From an uncultured Paracoccaceae bacterium (lineage in GTDB: Bacteria; Pseudomonadota; Alphaproteobacteria; Rhodobacterales; Rhodobacteraceae), in the NCBI GenBank assembly GCA_947502145.1, contig CANMYO010000007.1, positions 1-64,000 on the forward strand: a DNA stretch of 64,000 bases. The letters are read 5' to 3'. Under the pieces are notes generated by a model. The model saw only the letters and a program-made list of their open reading frames with translations, was not told the origin of the DNA and made no database searches. Position 1 is the stretch's first letter; each line of letters starts with the position of its first letter. Position numbers and translations under genes: made by a program. Positions 8,563 to 17,000 of this stretch are shown piece by piece.

Positions 8563-9030
8563 ATGAAGACAGAAGTTTTGCGCGCGTTGCGCGCCTCCGC
8601 TGCCGCGTGGTGGCGGCACAAAGAGCTGCGCCGTAGCGATCAAGTTGACTTGGCGCGCAAACTGGAACGCGCAACCATCCAGCGCGATCTTGACCACCTC
8701 CGTCTCGCAACCACGCTTCCCCAAGCGCATATCATCTGCAGTCGCCGCAGCACGTCTCTCCATCTAGGGTGGACTACCGTATCAACAGCGGCACCAATAG
8801 AACGGTTTCCTTTGGCTGCACTCGCCGTCGATCTCGGAACACCCTTCATCGATCTGCGTCCCATTTCCGATCTTGTGAGCCTGCTTGCGCTGCCGCGCGT
8901 CGATCCGGAGGAAACGACTGATCCGGCGCACGCTGGTCTCTCTTCGAAGGTGTCATTGTCCACCTACCTTGATCTCGTCGAGTCTCTGGGTGCGCGCATC
9001 CTGAACGATCCTCGCGACCACCAGTCCTAG
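8563..9030 (+). CDS. Hypothetical plasmid backbone protein
   Basis: 155 residues from ATG 8563, 36 bp upstream of ardC and in the same direction, so probably co-transcribed with it. The N-terminus is basic and helical (ALRASAAAWWRHKELRRSDQ) and could bind nucleic acid. The rest is rich in Leu and Asp with no motif I know. Antisense frames over the same segment have poor composition and are rejected. Its position next to ardC suggests a role in establishment or maintenance, but function is unknown. Confidence 0.65.
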   Translation: MKTEVLRALRASAAAWWRHKELRRSDQVDLARKLERATIQRDLDHLRLATTLPQAHIICSRRSTSLHLGWTTVSTAAPIERFPLAALAVDLGTPFIDLRPISDLVSLLALPRVDPEETTDPAHAGLSSKVSLSTYLDLVESLGARILNDPRDHQS

Positions 9031-9066
9031 CACAACACAAACCACACCACCGAAAGGAGGCCAGCC

Positions 9067-9999
9067 ATGGCCCGATCCCGCACGCCCAAATTGGACGCCT
9101 CAGACGCCATCACAAACGAACTCATTCGCATTCTAGAGCGTGGGGTCTTGCCCTGGCGCAAACCCTGGACCACTGGGGCCAGTTCCCGGCCCCTCCGCGA
9201 AAACGGCGAGGCCTATAAGGGGATCAACAACTTCCTGCTGACGATGCGGACCCAGCTTGCGGGCTATGCGTCGCCCTATTGGATGACATTGCGGCAAGCC
9301 AATCAGCTCGACGCCAAAATCCGAAAAGGGGAGCGATCCTCTCTCGTTGTATACTATGGGCAGGCCTACAAACCTGACCCAGCAGACGGTAGCGCCAAGG
9401 ACGAAGAAGACGACAAGGGCTACAGCTTTCGGTTTCAGAAGTCTTATCGGGTTTTCAATGCGGACCAAATTGAGGGCTTGCCGGATCGGTTCCATCCTGA
9501 GCCTGTGCCGCTTCCAAACCTGCCAGCGCATGAACCCATCCCACACATGCAGACCTTCTTTGATGCGATCGACATCCCCACCACCTTCACGGGTCGAGAG
9601 GCCTATTACATGGGCACGGTCGATAAGGTCTATATGCCCGAGATTTCTCGGTTCGGGGATCCGCGGTCCTTCTATGGCGTTTGGGCGCATGAACTCGCCC
9701 ATGCGACAAAGGCTCCGCATCGGTTGAACCGCACCTTCGGCTATTCGCGGTTCGGAAATACCGCTTATGCGCGAGAGGAGATTGTGGCCGAGCTGACGTC
9801 TTGTTTTCTGGGGCAGGAGCTTGGCTTTTCAGCCTACACGCTCGAGATGAACGCGTCTTATCTTGAGAATTGGCTGCGGGTCCTGCGGTCAGACAAGTCC
9901 GCCATCTTCAAACATGCAGCCGACGCGCAACGCGCCTATGACTGGCTGGTCGCCGCGTCCAGCGCCGGTCGGTCTCAGACCTCAGACCTGGCCGCCTGA
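9067..9999 (+). CDS. ardC: ArdC-family antirestriction protein
   Basis: 310 residues from ATG 9067 with a strong Shine-Dalgarno (AAAGGAGG). The N-terminal domain (DAITNELIRILERGVLPWRKPW) is the ssDNA-binding ArdC domain (DUF1738). The C-terminal domain is a zincin-like metallopeptidase with the HELAH zinc site in VWAHELAHATKAPHRL and a downstream Glu-rich helix (EEIVAELTSCFLG). ArdC proteins protect incoming plasmid DNA from host restriction during conjugation. Full length for the family and intact. Its place beside the conjugation genes agrees with a role early after transfer. Confidence 0.95.
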   Translation: MARSRTPKLDASDAITNELIRILERGVLPWRKPWTTGASSRPLRENGEAYKGINNFLLTMRTQLAGYASPYWMTLRQANQLDAKIRKGERSSLVVYYGQAYKPDPADGSAKDEEDDKGYSFRFQKSYRVFNADQIEGLPDRFHPEPVPLPNLPAHEPIPHMQTFFDAIDIPTTFTGREAYYMGTVDKVYMPEISRFGDPRSFYGVWAHELAHATKAPHRLNRTFGYSRFGNTAYAREEIVAELTSCFLGQELGFSAYTLEMNASYLENWLRVLRSDKSAIFKHAADAQRAYDWLVAASSAGRSQTSDLAA

Positions 10000-10130
10000 G
10001 ATCTGGTTTCAGAACTCCCGCAGTCACTTTCACATGACCCGAAACAAGAAATCATTCCTTTGGTGCAAGGCCAAAAGGGAAAGGGGGCTTTGGGAAGTTG
10101 TGTTTCCAATGCATCAGAAAGGATGACCCC

Positions 10131-10517
10131 ATGTCGCAAGCTCAGGCTCTTAATGACCGCCCCAACCCCACAACGATCGCATCACAGAATGACGGTTTTC
10201 GCAGGTTTGCATGCCTCGGAGAAACGCCGCAGGACCCTGTGCAAGGCCGTCTTGTGGTTACGCATTCTGTTGCCGAAGCAGGTGACGGTTTTGCGCTCAT
10301 GGCCGTGAAGGCCGTCGGCGAGTTTGACACATTTGAGCCAGACAATGACCCGAACGGATGGCATGACTTCGGATCATTTGAACTCCAAGGCGAGACGCTG
10401 TTCTGGAAGATTGATCTCTATGAGACGTCGTCGGATTTCCGTTTTGGTGCGGAGACGCCGGAAGATCCGTCAACGACCACGTGCGTCCTGACCATCATGA
10501 TGGCGCGCGACTGGTAG
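10131..10517 (+). CDS. DUF3768 domain protein
   Basis: About 128 residues. ATG 10131 is chosen because it follows AGAAAGGATG-type ribosome-binding sequence; a longer frame starts at 10098. The sequence contains NDGFRR, TFEPDNDPNGWHDFGSFE and a C-terminal CVLTIMMARDW, all typical of DUF3768, a small family common on alphaproteobacterial plasmids and phages. The family has no assigned function. It sits between ardC and the ParB-like gene and is followed by a clear terminator. Confidence 0.85.
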   Translation: MSQAQALNDRPNPTTIASQNDGFRRFACLGETPQDPVQGRLVVTHSVAEAGDGFALMAVKAVGEFDTFEPDNDPNGWHDFGSFELQGETLFWKIDLYETSSDFRFGAETPEDPSTTTCVLTIMMARDW

Positions 10518-10546
10518 CTCCCTCGTTTCCAAGTTCTCTCCCGCCT

Positions 10547-10583
10547 GGCCCACCGACCCCAAAAGGGAAAGTGGGCCTTTTTT
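10547..10583 (+). terminator. Intrinsic terminator after the DUF3768 gene
   Basis: A 7-bp perfect stem, ggcccac (10547-10553) with gtgggcc (10571-10577), is followed at once by six T residues (10578-10583). It lies 30 bp after the DUF3768 stop and separates it from the ParB-like gene. Confidence 0.75.
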
Positions 10584-10654
10584 CCTTTGATCCCCGGAAT
10601 TGGGGATTGGGTCGGCCTTTGAGTGGTCGGCGAAACGCATCAAAAGGAAACATC

Positions 10655-12631
10655 ATGACACAATCCCTACAATCTCAATCCGTTGCCATCGCGGATCTCA
10701 TCCAACACCCGGCCAACGTTCGGGCCAAGTCGCCTGAGACCTATGCCAGCGAAAACATTGCGCATCTCAAGGCCAGCATCGCCACCCTTGGGCTGCTTCA
10801 GCCTCTTCTGATCCAGAAGATCGATGGCAAATACGGCGTGCTCGCTGGCGGGCGTCGTCATGCAGCGCTGCAAGAACTAGTCGCAGACAAAGCGGCGAAA
10901 GGCTTCACCAAGCGGACCAAGATCGATTGCCGTCTCGTCGCGGAGGATTGCGACGTCACAACAGCACTTTCCCTTGCCGAAAACATCACGCAAGCCCCCA
11001 TGGGTGCTATTGATGAGTTCGAAGCCTTCGCGCGCATGATGGAGGTCGACGGGCAGACTCCAGAGACCATCGCAATGACCTTCGGCACAACCGTTGCTGC
11101 CGTCAAAGGTCGGCTGCGGTACGGGCTCATTCACCCAGACATCCGGGATGCGGCACGGGCCAAATCGATCACGCTCGACACGATGAAGGCGTTCGCAGAT
11201 CATCCGAGCCAAGAGGTGCAGAAATCCGTCTTTGATGCGCTCACATCCGAGGACAGTTATCTTCAGGCCTATACCGTCCGCCAAGCGCTCAAGGCGCGCG
11301 GTGTCCAGGTTAGCGACGACATCGGGGCCTTTGTGCGCGAAGACTACGAGGCCCGGGGCGGGGCCATCGCGGCCGATCTGCTCGAAGAGCACTCGGTCCT
11401 CGAAGATGCGGATCTGGTCAACACCATCCTTTTGGAAAAGCTGACCGCCGCCGCCGAGGAGGCCCGCTCTCAATCCGGATTTGCCTGGGCCGATGCCGTG
11501 CTGCGCTTCGATTACGCCGAGATGTCAGACTATGGCCGCGTCTATCCGAGCCCGGTTGAACCGGACGAGGCGGGTCAAAAGCGCCTCGAGGAGATCGCAG
11601 CAGAGATTGAAACGCTTCAGCTCGAAATGGATGACGAAGACCTTGATGATGACGCCTATGGTGCGCTGTCAGAGAAAGTGGACGATCTCGAAGAAGAAAT
11701 GCGCGGGCTGCAAGAGGCCTATAGCGCTGAAGATCTCGACCGGTCTGGTGTCATCGCTGCATGGGCCCATGGTCAGGTGCAGCTCCATGTTGGCTTGGTA
11801 CGTCCAGAAGACAATGCAGCAGAGGCAAGCACGTCTGAAGCAGGCGCCAAGACGGCCACTGGGCCGGACTCAAGCGATGAGATCGTCTACCCGAACTCTC
11901 TAGCAGATGACCTCAAGACCGAACGCGCAATGGCTCTTGGCGCAGCCATGGCTCTGCATCCGGAAGCCACTTTGGACCTCGCGCTCTTCAAGCTCGTCTG
12001 TGATGTCCTGCGCAGCGGAATGAGTGTGACCCATGCGATCAAAGTCTCTGCGAGCACGGCCTATCGCACGCATGCCAAAATGGAGGAGATCGACACCACC
12101 TCGCTTGATCAATTTGGCGAAGCCCAAGATGCGCTCGACCTGTCCTGGGCTGATGACACCAAATCACCTGCAGACCAGTTCCAACTGTTCCGCGCCTTGG
12201 CACCTGCCGAAAAGGCCAAGCTCGTCGCCTTCGCAACGGCCAGCACCACGCAGTCCTGCTTTGCACGAAACCCCCAAAGCGACAGTCTGATGCATGATTT
12301 CGAGGTGGAGATCATGCCGGATATCCGCGCCTATTGGACGCCGAACGCGGCACTCTTCAACCGCTTCAAGAAAGCCTGGCTTCTCAAAATCCTGAACGAG
12401 GACTTGGGCCTCACTCAGGAGGCGGTTACGTTGGCATCCTCCAGCAAGAAAGAGATCGTCACCTTCTTCGAAAAACTCTTTGCAGAGCCATTCGCAACAC
12501 TCACCGACGCGCAACGGACAGCCGTTGCGGCTTGGTGTCCGCCGATGATGCAGACGGCTGGCGTGGCGTCCGTTACGGATGAAGATGCCCAGGCCCCTGC
12601 CGAAGAGGCAGACCTCGCTGACGCGGCCTGA
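10655..12631 (+). CDS. Large ParB/RepB/Spo0J-like nuclease-fold protein
   Basis: 658 residues from ATG 10655; the frame extends upstream but ATG 10655 follows AAAAGGAAA. The first ~110 residues are a ParB N-terminal domain (IQHPANVR, LAGGRRHAALQEL, ALSLAENITQAPMGAIDEFEAF), followed by a helix-turn-helix region around ETIAMTFGTTVAAVKGRLRYG. The central part is acidic and coiled-coil (around residues 310-400). It is roughly twice the length of partition ParB and has no ParA neighbour, so segregation is doubtful. Such giant ParB-like proteins recur beside ArdC and helicase genes on alphaproteobacterial plasmids. It may act as a DNA-binding factor or nuclease during establishment, by inference. 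Confidence 0.88.
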   Translation: MTQSLQSQSVAIADLIQHPANVRAKSPETYASENIAHLKASIATLGLLQPLLIQKIDGKYGVLAGGRRHAALQELVADKAAKGFTKRTKIDCRLVAEDCDVTTALSLAENITQAPMGAIDEFEAFARMMEVDGQTPETIAMTFGTTVAAVKGRLRYGLIHPDIRDAARAKSITLDTMKAFADHPSQEVQKSVFDALTSEDSYLQAYTVRQALKARGVQVSDDIGAFVREDYEARGGAIAADLLEEHSVLEDADLVNTILLEKLTAAAEEARSQSGFAWADAVLRFDYAEMSDYGRVYPSPVEPDEAGQKRLEEIAAEIETLQLEMDDEDLDDDAYGALSEKVDDLEEEMRGLQEAYSAEDLDRSGVIAAWAHGQVQLHVGLVRPEDNAAEASTSEAGAKTATGPDSSDEIVYPNSLADDLKTERAMALGAAMALHPEATLDLALFKLVCDVLRSGMSVTHAIKVSASTAYRTHAKMEEIDTTSLDQFGEAQDALDLSWADDTKSPADQFQLFRALAPAEKAKLVAFATASTTQSCFARNPQSDSLMHDFEVEIMPDIRAYWTPNAALFNRFKKAWLLKILNEDLGLTQEAVTLASSSKKEIVTFFEKLFAEPFATLTDAQRTAVAAWCPPMMQTAGVASVTDEDAQAPAEEADLADAA

Positions 12632-12641
12632 TCTCGTTTGC

Positions 12642-12674
12642 GCCCCGCGACAGGGCCTCACCCTGTCGCGGGGC
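12642..12674 (+). terminator. Perfect 14-bp stem-loop after the ParB-like gene
   Basis: gccccgcgacaggg (12642-12655), loop cctca, then the exact complement ccctgtcgcggggc (12661-12674). There is no T tract, so it may be a weak terminator, a processing site or an mRNA-stabilising hairpin. It lies 10 bp after the stop and 36 bp before the next start. Confidence 0.55.
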
Positions 12675-12709
12675 CAGCCCACAATTCTCTCATCTCGAAG
12701 GAGCCTCTC

Positions 12710-13303
12710 ATGGCCATCCTCACCTTTCCTGCGTCCGCAGTTGCGGACCAAATCGCCCATGCCCGTTCGTGTTCCGTCTTTCTGCCCAATTGGAATGGGC
12801 CTATCGGTTCACCTGCCTTGATCCTCATTGTCGGCAACGGCGTTCATCTCCGCTCAAACGGGATCGATGGGTCGACCACTCGGGTTGTCACGACAGCACA
12901 AGCCGACCCAAGTTTTGCCTTCGCCCACGGCATCAATCCGTATTGTGACGCAGATTGGATGGCTGCGCGGGCTGCCGCGTTTCGCGATCTGACTGGGCAG
13001 TTCTACACGGACATCCTGGGCGATGTGCAGATGCTGATCGACCGCGGCGAAAAAACCATTCGTCTCGCCACCGACGGCCACACGATCCGCGTCTTTGTCC
13101 AGCGCGCGGCTGATTACCTCATTGGCGGCGCGTATGACGTCCCTTCCGGGCTCGGGGGGACGTTCCGCGTCATCCTGCAAGACGCCGATGACATCTCAGC
13201 CATCGTCCAGAACCAAGGCAATTGCGAAGACTTTGACGAGATGATGCCCTATCGTGTGCCTCTTGATGCGCTCACTGAGATTGATGACAGGAGGGCAGCA
13301 TAG
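12710..13303 (+). CDS. Hypothetical plasmid protein
   Basis: 197 residues from ATG 12710, preceded by CGAAGGAG; an upstream extension to 12638 is rejected because it runs through the hairpin. No known motif is seen. The C-terminal part has alternating hydrophobic segments (FRVILQDADDISAIV). Its stop TAG overlaps the GTG of the following DUF6927 gene by one base, with AGGAGGG just before, so the two are translationally coupled. It belongs to the block ParB-like / unknown / DUF6927 / helicase, a conserved-looking plasmid module. Function unknown. Confidence 0.7.
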   Translation: MAILTFPASAVADQIAHARSCSVFLPNWNGPIGSPALILIVGNGVHLRSNGIDGSTTRVVTTAQADPSFAFAHGINPYCDADWMAARAAAFRDLTGQFYTDILGDVQMLIDRGEKTIRLATDGHTIRVFVQRAADYLIGGAYDVPSGLGGTFRVILQDADDISAIVQNQGNCEDFDEMMPYRVPLDALTEIDDRRAA

Positions 13304-13959
13304 TGGGGTAGCTCTTTTACACCGACGCGCGGGTCAAATGCTATGCCGACGAAAAGGCCGAAATCACCCGGCTCTGCACCTTTGCCACGGAGACGCGACA
13401 GACAACTCTCGTCAAAGCCAGCAAGGTCGGGTCCACGTGGTATGCGGCCGCCCGCGTCTCGTCTCTCGACGGCACGCCGATTGAGGACGCGACCTATGTC
13501 ACCGACAAGGATGGATCCTTTACGTTCGGAGCCGTTTTCCTCACGAAATACGATGATGGATGTTGGGGCTACAAAGACATGGAGGAAAGCGCTGGCCCGG
13601 TTCAGTCGCAGGCGCCCCTCGGTCTCTTGACACTGTTGTCCGAGCTCAAAGATCCCGACAGCTATGCGCATGCATGGCGCCAAAGGTGCCGGGATTGGGC
13701 CGCGATCCCTGACTATGCCGAGGGCGATCGGGTCCAACTCGCCAATGCAGTAACCCTTACGGATGGATCATCCTGTGAGGTTGTTACCGTGACCCATTAC
13801 CGCCGCGGGCGGCAAAAGCGGCGCTTCTACCGTAACGCGGAAACAGGCGTGCTTGTGCGTCTCTCCCGACAGACGCTGGCGGGGTCCAAACTCATTTCTT
13901 CGGCAAAGTCCGGTGCAAGCCCGGTTCTCGCCGAGTTCTTCGACAGCTTGCAAGACTAG
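13303..13959 (+). pseudogene. DUF6927-like gene with amber stop at codon 3
   Basis: The frame from GTG 13303 reads Met-Gly-STOP-Leu-Phe-Tyr and then stays open for ~215 codons (FYTDARVKCYADEKAEITRL... to DSLQD). GTG 13303 overlaps the upstream stop and has AGGAGGG at the right distance, so it is clearly the native start. The third codon is TAG (13309-13311), most simply a TGG-to-TAG change, since Met-Gly-Trp-Leu starts are familiar for this family. The only later ATG in frame is 13579, giving 126 residues without a good ribosome site. The C-terminal part has DDGCWGYKDMEESAGP and RFYRNAETGVLVRL, which I associate with DUF6927. Readthrough or a sequencing error are alternatives. Confidence 0.65.
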
Positions 13960-14024
13960 CGCTTGTTTCCAACGGCAGGTCCACCTGGCTCCCTTCGCAC
14001 CCACCAAAGTGCAAAGGGGGCTTT

Positions 14025-17000
14025 TTGTCATGGCAGATCAACCCTGACATGAGGACCACCCAAATCGATATCACATCGCCCGACACGCCGGTTCCACCAG
14101 CAGCACAGCTGTCAGCCGCTGTATCTACCGTCTCTGAGATCATCGCCGAGCGACCGCTGAAAAGCTCAACCCTCGCCCAAATCATGCGTGATGCTCTGGG
14201 CGGAAGCGATGCATCCGGAACCTGGACGTGGCGGATGGCCTATGACGTCATGCAGGCAGCCGCGGTGCGACATCTGCTTGTCGAACCGCGCTCAGCGGGT
14301 GCCAACGATGGCCTCGCAGTTGCGTCGCGCCTTCTCACGGAGACGCGGCGATCACAGCAGCAAGTCCGCCTCCAACAGTTTTCGACACCACTTCCTTATG
14401 CAGCTCTAGTGGCGCGCGCAGCCGCTTTGCGCTCGCGCGATGTTGTTCTGGAGCCATCGGCCGGCACCGGCGCTTTGGCCGGATTTGCGAATGCGGCCTG
14501 CTGTTCTCTCATGTTGAATGAGATCGACCCGTTTCGACGCATGCTTCTCGATATTGTCTTTTCGAGCGCGGCAACGGGTTTCGACGGTGAGCATCTCGAC
14601 GATCTCCTTGAGGACAAAAGGGCGCCCAGTGTCGTCTTGATGAACCCTCCTTTTGCGTCTTCTGTCGACCGATCTCGCGACAAGCACATCGCCGCCAAGC
14701 ACCTTATCAGCGCGGCAAAACGGCTCGCGCCCGGCGGTCGCCTTGTCGCCATTATGCCGATGGGCTTCACGCCCGACCGAGACAGTGCCCATTGGTCACG
14801 ACTGGCAGCCATCGTGAAACCACGTCTCGCGCTTGAGATGCCCAGCCAGATTTATCGCAAATTGGGAACCAGCGTGGAGACCCAACTCATCGTCTTCGAT
14901 AAGACACCAGACGAGGTGGTGTTTGAATGCGCGCGTGCTGCAAACCTCGATGAGGCTCAAGAGCGTGTCGACGCAGCGGCCTCATCGCGCGCTGCGATCA
15001 ACGAGAGCATTGCGGTCAAGCAGACACAGTCTCATCGTGCGCGCCCGGGCATGTCGCCCGGGCCTGTGCGAAAGCCTGTTAGGCGCACGTCTTCACTTGC
15101 ATCGCGTCATGCGGCCATCCCCTTGGCCTTCCAGGGATTGGTCACGCCCCGCGAGAATGTGCCGGTCTCCGATATATACGCCCGCTATCGTCCACAACGT
15201 TTGGATATCGCAGGCGCTCAGGCGCATCCGACACCATTGGTTGAGAGCATCGCCATGGCATCTGTCTCACCACCACTGCCACAGGCTTCAGAGCCAAATG
15301 ATCTGCGGTTGCCTGCGCGTTTGATCGAGGAGGGTCACCTTTCAGAGGCGCAGCTTGAGACGATCATCATGGCTGATGATGCGCATCGCCGTGACCTTCC
15401 TGGTGCTTTCACGATCAACGATGATCAGACGCGGCTTACGCGATCTGACGATGAGCCCGAGGCCAGACGCTACCGTTTGGGCTACTTTCTGGGTGATGGC
15501 ACCGGATGTGGCAAAGGTCGGGAATGCGCAGGGCTCATTCTGGTCAACTGGCTTGCCGGGCGGCGCAAGGCGGTCTGGATTTCCAAATCTGCCACGCTGA
15601 TCGAAGATGCTGTCCGCGACTGGACCGATTTAGGTGGCTCGCCCGCCGATATCCAATCGCTCGCCAAGTGGAAACCCGACCAACCCGTGACCATGGGTGA
15701 TGGGATCCTCTTTGTCACCTACGCCACGCTGCGCTCAGCGGGCAAATGTGGGTCCACACGGCTCAACCAAATTCTGGATTGGATGGGAGATGAGTATGAG
15801 GGTGTGCTGGCCTTCGATGAAGCCCATGCCATGCAAAACGCCGCTGGCTCGGAAGACGGACGCGGCGCAAAACCCTCCCAACAAGGATTGGCCGGGCTCC
15901 GTTTGCAGCTGGCCTCGCCTCGTGCGCGGGTCTTCTATATCTCCGCAACGGGTGCCACAAGTGTCCAGAACCTTGCCTATGCCTCCCGCCTGGGTCTTTG
16001 GGGGCAGGGGGCCGAGTACCCCTTTCCAAGCCGCGAAAGTTTTGTCTCCGCGATGGAGGCTGGAGGTGTGGCTGCCATGGAAGTGGTGGCCCGCGATCTG
16101 AAAGCGCTTGGTCTCTACACAGCACGTGCCCTGAGCTTCGATGGTGTCGAGTACGACGTTCTCGAACACGCGTTGACCCCGGCTCAAACACAAATCTACG
16201 ACGCCTATGCGGGCGCGTTCCGCACCATTCACCACAATCTGGAAGCGGCGCTTACCGCCACGGGCGTCAACGACGCATCGGGCAATACCAACGCGTCTGC
16301 AGCAAAAGCCTCCGCCCGGTCGCGCTTTGAAAGCACCAAGCAGCGGTTTTTCAACCATCTGCTTCTGGGCATGAAGGCACCGTCCGTGATCGATGCCATT
16401 CGCACTGACCTGCGAGAGGGATATGCCTGCGTGCTACAGGTGGTCTCCACGGGCGAGAGCCTTCTCAAGCGCCGCCTTGAGGCCATGGACCCCGATGATG
16501 CCTTGGTCGAAGGGGCGTTGACGCCGCGCGACTATGTGCTGGCCTATCTCGAACAGGCCTTTCCGATCCATGCTCAAAAGCTCGTTGAAATCGATGGGAA
16601 TATGGTCGCAGAACCCTTGCGCGATGCGACAGGGGCCCTTGTGGTCTCAAGGGAAGCGCTGGCCCTGCGTGAAGCAGCGATGACCGAGTTGATGACACTC
16701 GCGCCGATCCCCTCCGCGCTCGATCAGGTCCTTTGGGCCTTTGGCGATGAGGCCGTCGCCGAGGTCACGGGTCGGTCTCTTCGCCCGCTCAAGTCAAGCG
16801 ACGGTGCCCTCTATATTGAAAAACGCGTCGCGAGCAGCAACTCCGCTGAAACCCAGGCCTTCATGAATGGCGACAAGGTCGTCCTCATCTTCTCTGACGC
16901 TGGCGGTACGGGACGCTCCTATCATGCCTCACAAACAGCCAAGAACCAGAAGCGCAGACGTCACTATCTGCTTGAACCGGGTTGGCGCGCCGATGCAGCC

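Noticed and set aside
10655-12631. ParB-like protein as a plasmid partition system
   Set aside because: No ParA-type ATPase nearby and twice the usual length, so a partition role is not supported by the sequence.
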